Source: CAVVGZ01 sp963747965
GTDB taxonomy: Bacteria > Chloroflexota > Anaerolineae > Anaerolineales > Anaerolineaceae
Assembly: GCA_963747965.1 (NCBI GenBank)
Contig: CAVVGZ010000001.1
Span: 1-64,000 of the forward strand
DNA: 64,000 bases
Reading direction: 5' to 3'
Made by a program: the position numbers and the translations under genes. Positions within the stretch are counted from its first letter, which is position 1. The number at the start of each line of letters is the position of its first letter. This document shows positions 20,361-29,796 of the stretch, one piece after another. The notes beneath the pieces were generated by a model. That model did no database searches. It was not told where the DNA came from and was given only the letters and a program-made list of their open reading frames with translations.

Positions 20361-20799
20361 TGAAAGTCTCCTTTGGATAATAATAGCACAGCCCGGAACT
20401 ACAGGTAAGTGAAATTATTACATAATTTTGCTGCAGGCAGTTGCACTGCCATACCATGACAGCCCGGTTGACAGCCTGACAACCGGAAACATGATGATTG
20501 TTCCTAACAATCAGATTGGTACTTCTCAATTCTATAATTTTTGATTTTTTTGAATAGATTGCTTTTTATGGAGCAGGTTATCAAGCCTCATCCATTACCA
20601 ACACAACTCTTTTTTCACCCTTTTTATTAATTAATTGGATTTCACACGTGTATTCAGTACAATAATTAAAGAATACCAGGGACAATTCCTGTTATATTTA
20701 GGGTTGCCTCATCAGCCTTTTCCATGCTTCACGTATTGCCTGGTGATCCAGATATCTATTTGATATAGTTCATTAAGCTTTACATGAAGCTGGATACAA
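20361..20799. other. Intergenic, no intact gene
   Basis: An A/T-rich stretch upstream of the amidohydrolase remnant. It may contain older, unrecognisable parts of that gene. Confidence 0.3.
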
Positions 20800-21027
20800 A
20801 GGTTTCGGCAGGTTTGGGATTCAATCAATGATCGAAAATCTGCCAAAAGGAACTCTGCGCAAATCCTTGGTCTGCCCGAAGTAAGCAGCCTGAAAGCGGG
20901 AAATCCGGCAGATGATTGGGTTGTCAAGGGTGATCCAGCCAGTAATGGGTGGGATTTGCTTAATGTAAAGTCAGTCTGGCTCAGCGGTAAAAACGTGAAC
21001 GACAATTATTGTGGATGTACAGAGTAA
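20800..21027 (+). pseudogene. C-terminal remnant of an amidohydrolase
   Basis: The frame ending at TAA 21025-21027 reads AKRNSAQILGLPEVSSLKAG, then NPADDWVVKGDPASNGWDLLNVKSVWLSGK. This is the typical last portion of metal-dependent amidohydrolases (consensus: AAQILGL, GSL.AGK.AD.VV.DGDP, V..VW..G). No start and none of the metal-binding part is present upstream, so only the tail survives. It lies directly in front of the hydrolase gene row and in the same direction, so it was probably once its first member. Confidence 0.6.
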
Positions 21028-21058
21028 ATAATACCAATTGAAAGGATGATATTTCCAG

Positions 21059-22468
21059 ATGGCTATACGATTAGACAAACATCTATTGCGTTTGTTCGGT
21101 GAGAAAGACCCTGTAAAGTTGGATCCAGCCCATACTGCTTTAATCGTGGTGGATATGCAGTATTTTGACGCCCATCGCGATTGGGGAGAAGGAAAGACTG
21201 CCAGGGATTTAGGCGTCGAATATCTATTTGAAGAATACTATCAACAATTAGACAACATCACTCCACAAATCCAGAAATTATTGGGTGCTTTTCGAAAGAA
21301 GCAGATGGAAGTAATACACCTGACTGTTTCAGAAGTAACCAATGACTCTCGTGATGTTGGATACAAACAACTTGTCCGCGGCCTGATTTGCCCTGCCAAT
21401 AGCAAAGAAGCACAGTTGCTGGATGATGTTAAATCTGAAGGCGATGAAATCATTATCAAAAAGTCTTCTTCAGGTGTTTTTCCAGTAACCAACTTCGATC
21501 GTCTGCTAAGAAATATGGAAATCACCAAACTCGTATTCACCGGTACTTCTACAGGCGGTTGTGTTGAAAGCGCCGTAAGAGACGCAATGGATCTTGGCTA
21601 TGAAGTCGTTGTTGTATCAGATGCCTGTGCATCAGGTAAAGTCAGCGATCATGAGTTGGCATTGTGGAGAATGGAATGCGGATTAGTTCATATTTTATCT
21701 ACAGAGGAAATCCTTTCACAACTTGAGAATATTCCGGATAATAATCGACTGTTGAAAAGTGGTGTTGAGAGAGTCAATCAATATCTACCCAAATCCACTG
21801 AAGTGACGGTTAATGTTGATCCCTACTCGATTATCTTCCCACCGGCTATTGAGCAACATTACACAAAGAGGAATACAGCGCTGGTTGTATTGGATATGAC
21901 AAGATTTGCTTGTGATCCCAGTATTGGACTTGGGGCGAAATTTGCCCAATACATGCCGCATTATTTGACCGATTTCTATCAAAGAGTCGAAAAAGCCAGG
22001 AGAAATATACAAAAAGCGATTGCTTTCGCCAGAGAAAACGAACTGCCTGTTTTATTCTTCCGTCTTGCCGGCAAGAGAATCGATGGCTCGGATATCGCCA
22101 AAAAATACAAATCCATTGGCATTCAATTTGGTTACACTTCACCGGAAGCCGAATGGGTTGAAGGCATTAAACCATCTGAGAATGATGTCGTTTTCAATAA
22201 ACCGGGATCATCGATGTTCAATGGAACCGGTATTGATGAGTACTTGAGGAATACTGGAATTGAATATTTGATCATTACGGGGGCTTCATATGACGCCGGC
22301 ATTGAATCGTCCATCCGCAGTTGTACGGATAGAGGCTATAGTGTGCTTGTTCTGTCTGATGCCTGCGCAGCAGTCCATGAGGTGCTCCAAAAAGAATTGG
22401 AAGATATGGAAGTTGGCCTGATTAAAGTAATGAAAATTGGGCAATTGGATCAATTATGCTTTTCATAA
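21059..22468 (+). CDS. Two fused isochorismatase-like (cysteine hydrolase) domains, second lacking the catalytic Cys
   Basis: A 469-residue cytosolic protein; AAAGGATG precedes ATG 21059. Domain 1 (about 24-225) has the triad of the family, which includes N-carbamoylsarcosine, biuret and nicotinamide amidases: D32 in VVDMQ, K134 or K135 in IIIKKSSSGVF and C168 in TSTGGCVESAVRDA. Domain 2 (about 272-465) keeps D279 and K381, but its equivalent of C168 is G414 (ASYDAGIESSIRSC). Family members are normally single domains of about 200 residues, so this is an active/inactive fusion, perhaps a built-in pseudo-dimer. It starts a five-gene row of hydrolases. The substrate is unknown; an amide of a small N-containing compound is plausible. 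Confidence 0.88.
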   Translation: MAIRLDKHLLRLFGEKDPVKLDPAHTALIVVDMQYFDAHRDWGEGKTARDLGVEYLFEEYYQQLDNITPQIQKLLGAFRKKQMEVIHLTVSEVTNDSRDVGYKQLVRGLICPANSKEAQLLDDVKSEGDEIIIKKSSSGVFPVTNFDRLLRNMEITKLVFTGTSTGGCVESAVRDAMDLGYEVVVVSDACASGKVSDHELALWRMECGLVHILSTEEILSQLENIPDNNRLLKSGVERVNQYLPKSTEVTVNVDPYSIIFPPAIEQHYTKRNTALVVLDMTRFACDPSIGLGAKFAQYMPHYLTDFYQRVEKARRNIQKAIAFARENELPVLFFRLAGKRIDGSDIAKKYKSIGIQFGYTSPEAEWVEGIKPSENDVVFNKPGSSMFNGTGIDEYLRNTGIEYLIITGASYDAGIESSIRSCTDRGYSVLVLSDACAAVHEVLQKELEDMEVGLIKVMKIGQLDQLCFS

Positions 22469-22524
22469 ATAAAAATAGGCTTTCGTTTTGAGAAGTGTTG
22501 ATTCGTATTTATCAATAGTCATTA

Positions 22525-23996
22525 ATGGGAAACAAGATGAATCGTGGAGCAATACATAAATACATAGATGGCCACAAAGACGAACACATTGCGAATATTC
22601 AGGAATGGGTACGCCAGCCAAGCGTAAGCTGGGATAATATCGGTTGTGAAGATATGGCTCAACTGGCTGCCAAAACTTTCAAGAAGCTGGGCTGCCAGGA
22701 AGTAGAGGTGCTGGAAGGACGTTTTCATCCTGGTGTATGGGCTGTGTATGACGCTGGAGCCCCCATCACAATCCACAACTATGCCATGCTGGATACACGA
22801 ACGGTCAATGCCAGGGAATGGGCATACGATCCCTGGGGTGCTGAATTATTGCCTATGGGAAATTACCCTAAGGTACTGGTTGGACGTGGCGCCATGGCAG
22901 CCAAAGGTCCGTACATGACCTGGCTGAATGCGCTATCATCCATCATTGCTGTCGAAGGAACGCTTCCGGTAAACATCATGTTCCTGGCTGAAAACGAAGA
23001 GATCATGGGCAGCCCAACCTACCGGAAATTTGCAAAGGAAAAAGCCGGGCAGTTGAGGAAGGTAGATGTGAGTTTTGCCCCGCTTGCCTCCCAAAGCCCT
23101 GCCGGTGTTGTAACTATGGGATTGGGTTTGAAGGGTATGACCGTGGTGGAACTGACTGCCAGCGGCAAGACCTGGGGAAAAGGCCCCGTGAACACCGTGC
23201 ACAGTATGGTCGCTTCGCTGGTAGACTGCCCGCCATTCAGACTGGCCCAGGCTTTAGCGACCTTATCCGAGCCGGATGGAAGCGGATGCGCAGTAAAAGG
23301 ACTGAAGAAGGTATGGGATTACCGCAAGCCATTAACGGATGAAGAGACCGAGCTGCTGGCTACCATTGCCAAATCAGCCGAGGGCAAAGACTGGCGTGAC
23401 GTACTGCCATTGGGCGGCGCAAAGAACGTCAGCACTATCCGCGGCGGCATGGATGGGATGGATCCATTGGTCAACTGGTTGTATGGTCCCACGTTCAACA
23501 TTGCCGGTATAAGAAGCGGCTTTCTGGGCCCAGGACCGGGACGATTCCCTATATCATCCCCAGCACGGCGACAGCTACCATCGATATGCGGTTGGTGGTT
23601 GAGATGAGTCCCGAGGAAATTGTCCACACATTACGGGAACATCTGGATGAGCATGGTTTCACCGATATTGATATCGATGTGTATGCAGCCTTCAGCCACA
23701 ATGTGACGCCCGTTTCAGCACCAGCATCGCAGGCGATGCTCAAGACCATGGAGCAATATAATCTGAATTACACCGTTTGGCCCATCGAAGGCGGCGGTGG
23801 ACCATGGACTGTGATCCCCAATATGTTCAATGTGCCCTGCGTTCGCGGCGGCGCAATTGGCGGCGGTGCCGGACGACCTGTTGACGAATACTATGTCATC
23901 GAGGGTGATGGCAAACTGGCTGGAATGACCCAAGCAGAGAAATACCTGGTTGATTTACTCTACAATCTAGCAGAAACATTGAACCCACAAATATAA
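22525..23996 (+). CDS. M20-family metallopeptidase-like protein with altered metal ligands, one frameshift
   Basis: A cytosolic protein of about 490 residues related to dipeptidases and N-acyl amino acid hydrolases. Frame 1 runs to 23607 and frame 2 starts before 23586; joined at about 23535-23550 they read FLGPGPG then TIPYIIPSTATATIDMRLV, as in M20 proteins. The catalytic ENEEIMGSP is present (E158, E159). The usual HxD metal site reads M88-L-D90 in NYAMLDTR, and RGAxDDKG reads RGAMAAKG, so a His and an Asp ligand are missing. It may belong to a divergent subgroup with different chemistry. It is second in the hydrolase row. The start may be 22525 or the in-frame ATG 22537. Confidence 0.8.
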
Positions 23997-24058
23997 GGGA
24001 AAATTATTGGCAAAAATAAGGAATGGCTGTTTTTGACACTTAATTTGAAAGGGAAATT

Positions 24059-24739
24059 ATGGGAATAATACCCAGGGTGCCTTATAAAATGCTGGCAGCC
24101 CCAATTCCAGCTGAAAAAATTCGGAATGAAAGAACAGCGATTATTTTGCTGGACTTTCAAAATTATACCTGCAATCGAAACAGCGGATTGGGCAGCCTGG
24201 CCAAAGTAAAGGGTATTACTCCTGAATTTGATGAATACTACAGCATGGTGGATGCGGCAAAAGCAAATTGCAGCAGCCTGTTGGAGGTAGGTCGGAAGAA
24301 CGGGTTAGAAGTTATTTTTTGCTATTTGTTCAATAACAGGACCCGCAGCCAATATTCCCGGCAATTCGAGTTAAGTCAATTCCCTCTTCCAACCGGAGAT
24401 CTGAAAGACGAATATCTGGCTGAACCATCGCCTGCAAAAGGGGATTTGATCATTACACGGGATACCTATTCACCGTTCCTCAATACCGGGCTGGAAGAGA
24501 AATTACGTGACAAAAATAAAGATACCCTCATCCTGGCCGGAACCCTGTACAACCATACCGTTGCCCAGGCAGCACGAGAGGCAGCCGACCGGGGATTCAC
24601 AGTAATTGTGGTTTGGGATGCATCGGCCAGTGAGACGTTGGACTGGCACCTGGTAACCAGAACCGGGTTGGTAGGAGGCTTAATTCTTTCACGTCGAACA
24701 CATGAAGTGATCGAGATGGTGGAAGGGAATCGGACATGA
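24059..24739 (+). CDS. Isochorismatase-like protein lacking the catalytic Cys
   Basis: A 226-residue cytosolic protein with the fold of cysteine hydrolases: D32 is kept in ILLDFQNYTC, and the late helix-strand reads AREAADRGFTVIVVWDAS. The nucleophile position is T167 (GTLYNHTVAQAA) and the Lys is replaced by R134 (IITRDTYSPF). It resembles domain 2 of the protein at 21.1 kb in lacking Cys, so it is probably non-catalytic or uses another mechanism. AAAGGGAAATT precedes the start, and the gene overlaps the next one by four bases (ATGA), so the two are translated together. Confidence 0.82.
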   Translation: MGIIPRVPYKMLAAPIPAEKIRNERTAIILLDFQNYTCNRNSGLGSLAKVKGITPEFDEYYSMVDAAKANCSSLLEVGRKNGLEVIFCYLFNNRTRSQYSRQFELSQFPLPTGDLKDEYLAEPSPAKGDLIITRDTYSPFLNTGLEEKLRDKNKDTLILAGTLYNHTVAQAAREAADRGFTVIVVWDASASETLDWHLVTRTGLVGGLILSRRTHEVIEMVEGNRT

Positions 24740-25713
24740 GAATAATCAGAACTGTAAGAGGAGATATTGATCCGTCGCAATTAGGAATTACAGCACCCCA
24801 TGAACACCTTTGGTGTAACGAGGAAATCGAAAACAAACCTGAAAAGTATAGTTTTCCTGGAATTACTGAAAAGATGGTTATGCATGACCGGCAGCTCATA
24901 ATAAAAGAACTCAAAGATTTCCATGAAGCTGGGGGAAGAGCGGTAGCCGAAATGACAACCGATGGATGGGGACGGGATGTAACAGTATTGAAGGAAATCT
25001 CTGAAGCAGCCAACGTCCACGTTATCTCGATTTCGGGCACCTATATAGAAGACTACTTGCCGCAATATTTTTATAGGATGGATATTGATGAACTGGCAGA
25101 ACGGTTTGCTAGAGAAATCACGGTGGGTGTGGATGGAACGGGTATACGGACCGGTTTATTAAAGGCTTCGGTAAGTCGCAGAGTTGTGGAGCAGGCAGAA
25201 GAAAAAGGTGCCAGGGCAGTTGCCCGAGCACAGGTGCAAACTGGTGTTGCCATAACCACACATACCAACGCATCATCGCGGTTTGAGATCAGCGGTGGAA
25301 ACAGCGGAATGCTTCATCTGGACATCTTCGAACAGGAAGGGGTGGATTTGAGCCGGGTGATCGTGGGACACACAGATGAAAATGCAGATATCCGTCAATT
25401 GATTCAGCTGATCAAGCGGGGTGCAACTATCCAGTTTGATACAATTGGGAAGCTTCACTGGCTGTTGGATCAAACCCGTATCGGCTTGATACGGCAGCTT
25501 TGCGAAAAGGGCTACGAAGACCGGGTTTTACTTTCCACGGATCGCTGCCGGGTTTCTGAAACAAAAACACATGGCGGACCAGGTTATTCACATATCTTGA
25601 ATACTTTTGTACCTTTGTTACACCAGTCAGGTATCGATGAGAAAATTATCCACAAATTCCTGGTAGACAACCCTGCCGCCATTCTCTCATTCGAAGCAGG
25701 ATACACTGACTAA
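24736..25713 (+). CDS. Phosphotriesterase-family metal hydrolase (lactonase-like)
   Basis: A 325-residue TIM-barrel enzyme with a complete two-metal site: H22 and H24 (APHEHLW), bridging Lys K143 (GLLKAS), H176 (TTHTN), H212 (VGHTDEN) and D269 (STDRCR). Members hydrolyse lactones or phosphotriesters; physiological substrates are often sugar lactones. The start overlaps the preceding isochorismatase-like gene (ATGA), implying coupled translation. The position in a row of amide- and ester-cleaving enzymes suggests one catabolic pathway, but the substrate cannot be read from sequence. Confidence 0.88.
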   Translation: MRIIRTVRGDIDPSQLGITAPHEHLWCNEEIENKPEKYSFPGITEKMVMHDRQLIIKELKDFHEAGGRAVAEMTTDGWGRDVTVLKEISEAANVHVISISGTYIEDYLPQYFYRMDIDELAERFAREITVGVDGTGIRTGLLKASVSRRVVEQAEEKGARAVARAQVQTGVAITTHTNASSRFEISGGNSGMLHLDIFEQEGVDLSRVIVGHTDENADIRQLIQLIKRGATIQFDTIGKLHWLLDQTRIGLIRQLCEKGYEDRVLLSTDRCRVSETKTHGGPGYSHILNTFVPLLHQSGIDEKIIHKFLVDNPAAILSFEAGYTD

Positions 25714-25884
25714 TGAGGAAAAAGAAGTTGATAAATCCTGGCGTCAAAGAAATGGACGATAGATTTCAGGAAGATCAGTCTAACCATTTTTCCTGGTTTG
25801 TCGTAGAATTCCGTACTACCAATCTGCCCCCGTCAAATCAAGCGGGTTATTGCAATATATTTCCGATACTATAGGAGTTTTTAT

Positions 25885-26839
25885 ATGAAAAATGAACTGG
25901 TGGTCCATACTTTATCTGCAAAGGCTGGCAAAAAGGTAACAGGCATTCTTGAATTTAAGGTAGATGGAAAGCCTTTTTCACTGCCCGTGTTTAATCAATG
26001 GCGAAAAAGAAGGCCCAACCCTGGTCATCTTTGGCGGCATTCACGCCGCCGAATATGCCAGTGCTGCCGCGGCACTTGAAATTGGCCAATCACTGAATCC
26101 TGCGAAAATCAGAGGGCAGGTCATCGTTGTGCCGGTTGTTAATCAGGCCGGTTTCCATGTCCGTTCGATATACCTCAATCCGATGGACGGCATTAACCTG
26201 AACCGGGTTTTCCCGGGAAAAACGGATGGCAGCCCATCAGAACAGATCGCGGCCTGGCTGACGGAGAATGTGATCAAACAGGCTGATTATTTAATCGACC
26301 TGCATGGCGGCGATTTAATTGAAGCGCTGGTTCCCTTCACAATCTTCCCGGAGACGGGTGATCCAATAGTTGATAAAGCATCGGTTGAGCTGGCTCAGGT
26401 CTTTGGCATTAAATATCTGGTTCGCAGTGTCGGAAAAGCCGGTTCAACCTTTTCAGCAGCGGCAGGAGGCGGAGTTCCGGCGATCCTGGTTGAATCTGGC
26501 GGACAGGGCATCTGGCCGCGCAAAGATGTACGAAGACTGGTACGCGGTGTTAATCGTGTCATGCTCCAGTATGGCATGCTCCATGGGGGCAAACCAAAGA
26601 AAGTGGAAACCATTGTCTTAAAAGATTTCATCTGGCTGCGCAGTGAGCAAGCCGGGTTCTGGTATCCGGCGACTGAGGTTGGCGATGATGTGAAAAAAGA
26701 TCAGCTTCTGGGAAAAATCACGGATGCGTGGGGCAGCACCCTGCAGACGGTTTCAGCACCCGCCAGCGGCCGGGTGTTGTTCCTGGTTACTTCACTGGCG
26801 ATCAATAACGGAGATCCATTGCTGGCCATCGGGGCTTAA
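25885..26839 (+). CDS. Succinylglutamate desuccinylase/aspartoacylase-family zinc deacylase, one frameshift
   Basis: A cytosolic zinc carboxypeptidase-like enzyme of about 317 residues. ATG 25885 follows TAGGAG. Frame 1 stops at 26079; frame 2, joined at about 25990-26000, continues with CLINGEKEGPTLVIFGGIHAAEY. That contains the zinc motif GxHxxE with Ala before Glu (H-A-A-E), then PVVNQAGF, NLNRVFPGK and the zinc ligand in YLIDLHGGDL. The C-terminal part (EVGDDVKKDQLLGKITDAWG) is the usual barrel-like end. It is the last gene of the hydrolase row. Its final 155 bases and downstream region are duplicated at 38.75 kb. Confidence 0.85.
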
Positions 26840-26875
26840 TCACCTTTGCCTTTATCTCTCACCCCCCTATTCTTT

Positions 26876-26903
26876 GAGAGACTGATGGAAACAACAGTCT
26901 CTC
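26876..26903 (+). terminator. Hairpin after the hydrolase gene row
   Basis: A perfect 9-bp stem, GAGAGACTG (26876-26884) against CAGTCTCTC (26895-26903), lies 36 bases after the deacylase stop. The T run is weak (TTAAT). A shortened version is present in the duplicate at 38.9 kb. Confidence 0.55.
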
Positions 26904-27036
26904 TTAATGGAGGATTCGGAAACCGGGCATTGAGCGGGCAATCGAAAGTACTGGTGATTAGTGCGTACGGTCAATTTCATACCCGCATTGACAGGAATAA
27001 ACATTAACATAAATATTTAATACTTGAAGGAGAATA

Positions 27037-27429
27037 ATGAAAAAGTTATTGGTCTTTTCTTTTATAGTGATGATTGCGGCAATTGCGCTTGTGAGTTGCT
27101 CAACTGCCGCTACTACTGTTCCTCCTGCGCCAAATGCCACATTGACTGATACCGCTGCACCTACTTCAATTCCTGCAACTTCAGCACCCGCCTCTCCAAC
27201 CACAGCTCCAGCAACACCTGATCCTGGCAGCAGCACAACAGCTATCGATGGAAAAACATTGTTAGAAACCCGCTGCACTGCCTGCCACTCCCTTGATAGG
27301 GTAAACACAAAGTCAGGCTCCCCAGACGATTGGAAAAGCACAGTGGATCGGATGGTTCAAAAAGGTGCGGAATTATCGAGTGAGGAAGCAGTCATTCTGG
27401 TTCAATACCTGGCAGAAAATTTTAAATAG
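27037..27429 (+). CDS. Small monohaem cytochrome c lipoprotein, paralogue 3
   Basis: A 130-residue lipoprotein with AAGGAG before ATG 27037. The lipobox is LVSC, and a Pro/Thr/Ala linker longer than in paralogues 1 and 2 follows. The haem motif is CTACH in DGKTLLETRCTACHSLDRV, and the end is SSEEAVILVQYLAENFK. It is nearly identical to paralogue 4 at 39.1 kb, consistent with the duplicated segment. It faces a decayed dCMP deaminase copy across a terminator, as paralogue 2 faces the intact one. Confidence 0.87.
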   Translation: MKKLLVFSFIVMIAAIALVSCSTAATTVPPAPNATLTDTAAPTSIPATSAPASPTTAPATPDPGSSTTAIDGKTLLETRCTACHSLDRVNTKSGSPDDWKSTVDRMVQKGAELSSEEAVILVQYLAENFK

Positions 27430-27530
27430 GGGCTGTCAGTAAAACAGAACTTCTCTAGATACTGCACTCGTCAGTTCTAATAATCTGAGATAAACCTGCC
27501 TGTTTTACCAAATCGGTCCTAAAGGATCAA

Positions 27531-27559
27531 AAAAGCAGTTCTTGCCATAACTGCCTTTT
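27531..27559. terminator. Bidirectional terminator
   Basis: AAAAGCAGTT (27531-27540) pairs with AACTGCCTTTT after an 8-base loop, apart from one extra C. It is equivalent in place to the hairpin at 19858-19905. Confidence 0.65.
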
Positions 27560-27578
27560 ATCAATGCAGACACTCAAA

Positions 27579-28021
27579 TCAGGAATTTATTTCAGGATCA
27601 AAACACAACTCCTTGACCTCAAATATGGCTATGTGGAGGAACTCCAGCGCGTTTTCATCCAGGCGGTAGACTCCATTGGTTATGAGGGGAATAATACCCG
27701 CGTTGATGTGTGCCTTGGCGCAGCTGATGCAAAGAAAATGGTGCGACATAACAGGAGCAGCTGCGTGTGGACAACTGTATGCAGGGCTGCCGGGATAATA
27801 GCGTAGGTTTCAGCTTGGATTGTGAGCACATCGTGCCCATCCACCAGAAAGGGTCCAATTTCATCGAAATGAGGCTGACCCGCCGATGAGCCGTTAAACG
27901 ATGTAGTCAGGATACGTTTATCCAGCACTAGTACACTGTCGGCAAAAGCACGGTCGCAGGTGCTGTGTTCAGTTACTGCATAAGCAATATCCATAAAGCA
28001 GGAATCCTGATCAGGGTGTAT
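27579..28021 (-). pseudogene. Decayed dCMP deaminase copy
   Basis: It aligns along its full length with the intact gene at 19920-20360: IAYAVTEHSTCDRAFADSVL and TTSFNGSSAGQPHFDEIG are clear. The start codon is ATA instead of ATG, the zinc motif HAE has become QAE (TIQAETYAII), and a frameshift near 27770 moves the rest (CYVAPFSLHQL) to another frame. The end reads FEVKELCFDPEINS in yet another match to the parent. It is non-functional. With the neighbouring cytochrome gene it represents a duplicated pair. Confidence 0.88.
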
Positions 28022-28619
28022 TGAAAGTTAGCTTAGGACAAGGAAAACACAGAACGAAAATTCAGAATAATTTTCAGATTTGCCATTCTCCATGTTTTAA
28101 TTATTAATATTTTTGTATAATTAATAAAATCAGTTAATTCACATATACTGTATCCATGAAGAATTTATATTATTTGAAAAGGAATCTGGGGCAATAAGGA
28201 TTAAATGGAACTGGTGGACTGAATCATAAAGCATGGTGGATTACTGGCTGTTTTTCCGTTTTTCAATTATCCACAATCGATCCACAAAAAAGAAAGGAGC
28301 TAACCGGAGAAAAAACAATTAAGGATCGGTTTCAGGAGGGTGCCTTCATGAAGAACCAGGGGAGGTTGAATTAAAGAGTGAATCTGAGAAGTAAAATCAT
28401 TTGCGGATATAGGAACAATCATTGACAACCCGGCTGCAATACAGCACCTGCAACTTTCATGATTTGCACAGTAAGGTTGTGTTGGCTGCGTTACATATTT
28501 TTTATATGCAGTCAATATGTTGAGAAAATCATTGATTTTTCTCTTACGCCACAATTCAAAATGCGGCTGAGGTTATGGATATCCCTCTGCGCAAATAATT
28601 AAAAATAGGGAAGGGTAGA
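28022..28619. other. Intergenic region upstream of the ABC-eut block
   Basis: About 600 A/T-rich bases with no supported gene. The promoter of the importer operon must lie here. No cobalamin-riboswitch-like or T-box-like conserved core was recognised. GGGAAGGG at the end is the ribosome site for 28620. Confidence 0.35.
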
Positions 28620-29720
28620 ATGCATAAAAAATCATTACTCATTGTTGTTCTTCTATTAACCATCAGTTCCTTGCTTCTTGCAAGCTGCGGCGCACAACAG
28701 GCCGAAACCGAAACAATAGATCTAAACACATATACCCTCGATCAGATAGTCGAAAAAGCAAAAGAAGAAGGTCATGTGGAATCGGTTGGTATGCCAGATT
28801 CATGGGCAAACTGGGGTGAAACCTGGCAGGAACTCACTGCCACATACGGTATCACTCATGCCGATACGGACATGAGTTCTGCAGAAGAGTTGAACATGTT
28901 CGAAAACGAGAAGGATGCCCCCACCAAGGACATTGGCGATGTCGGACTTGCATTCACTACCGAAGCAATCGAAAGAGGCCTTGTCCAGGGTTATAAGACC
29001 TCCTACTGGGACGCTGTCCCGGATTGGGCTAAAGGAGAAAACGGCCTTTGGATGATTGCCTACACCGGTGTGACCACCTTCCTTTATAACGAAGATATCA
29101 CCGATGAACCAGCCCCTACATCCTGGGCAGATGTTCGTAATGGCACCTATAAAATTACCATCGGTGATGTAATCGGCGGCGCAACCGGCCAGGGCAATGT
29201 ACTGTCCACTGCTTATGCTTTCGGTGGTGATATGGAAAATCTGGACCCGGCCTTTGAGTTCTGGGCTGAGATGGCTAAAGCCGGCCGTATTGACCAGGGT
29301 GATATTCTCTTACAGAGAATCCAGGCTGGAGAGGTTCAATTAGGTGTTACCTGGAGTTACAACGCACTGGGTTACCGTGACCAGACCCCCAACTACAAAT
29401 TCACAGTCGGTGTTCCATCGGACGGTTCCATCCTAAGTGGTTATGCCTCTGTAATCAATTCTTATGCTCCGCACCCGTTTGCAGCTGCACTGGCACGCGA
29501 GTATATCTTCAGCGATGAAGGTCAAAATAATCTCGCCAAAGGTGGTGCAGTCCCCACCCGGACGGATATTTCGATTCCACAGGAAATCCAGGATGCCACC
29601 ATCCAGCAGTCAGAGTATGCAAATTCTGTTCCGATCAAGGATGCTGCTGCATATGCAGCAGTTGGCGCCGAAATCTCCAAGCGCTGGGAAGAAGAGATCA
29701 TTCCTCTGATGAGCAAATAA
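28620..29720 (+). CDS. ABC transporter substrate-binding lipoprotein (polyamine/iron/phosphonate type)
   Basis: A 366-residue extracytoplasmic binding protein; lipobox LASC follows a classic signal. Features of the family-1-like two-domain fold are visible: DQIVEKAKEEGHVESVGMPD at the mature N-terminus, GLWMIAYTGVTTFLYNED, SWADVRNGTYKITIGD and the late AALAREYIFSDEGQNNLAKG. Related proteins bind Fe3+, putrescine or 2-aminoethylphosphonate. It leads an operon with two permeases and an ATPase, followed by a glycerophosphodiesterase and eut genes. A glycerophosphodiester or an ethanolamine-like ligand is therefore a reasonable inference. Confidence 0.87.
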   Translation: MHKKSLLIVVLLLTISSLLLASCGAQQAETETIDLNTYTLDQIVEKAKEEGHVESVGMPDSWANWGETWQELTATYGITHADTDMSSAEELNMFENEKDAPTKDIGDVGLAFTTEAIERGLVQGYKTSYWDAVPDWAKGENGLWMIAYTGVTTFLYNEDITDEPAPTSWADVRNGTYKITIGDVIGGATGQGNVLSTAYAFGGDMENLDPAFEFWAEMAKAGRIDQGDILLQRIQAGEVQLGVTWSYNALGYRDQTPNYKFTVGVPSDGSILSGYASVINSYAPHPFAAALAREYIFSDEGQNNLAKGGAVPTRTDISIPQEIQDATIQQSEYANSVPIKDAAAYAAVGAEISKRWEEEIIPLMSK

Positions 29721-29760
29721 TTTCTGCCGCAGATTATAAATAAGAGCTGAAATGTTTCAT

Positions 29761-29788
29761 ATGGGGCGTATTCGGCAATACGCCCCAT
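29761..29788 (+). terminator. Intercistronic hairpin after the binding-protein gene
   Basis: A perfect 12-bp stem, ATGGGGCGTATT and its complement, has a 4-base loop and is followed by TTTT. It lies between the binding-protein and permease genes and overlaps an over-long open frame of the permease. That argues the permease starts downstream of it. Confidence 0.7.
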
Positions 29789-29796
29789 TTTCAGAT

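Larger units (their letters stand above)
26685..27434 (+). repeat. Direct repeat copy 1: deacylase tail plus monohaem cytochrome
   Basis: This segment recurs in the same direction at 38748-39494 with only scattered differences. It carries the last 155 bases of the deacylase gene, the intergenic region and a whole cytochrome gene. The two copies bracket the ABC-GDPD-eut block. Confidence 0.88.

Noticed and set aside
28022..28619. A cobalamin riboswitch ahead of the ethanolamine block
   Set aside because: Looked for because EutBC needs adenosylcobalamin, but no B12-box-like conserved core was seen.
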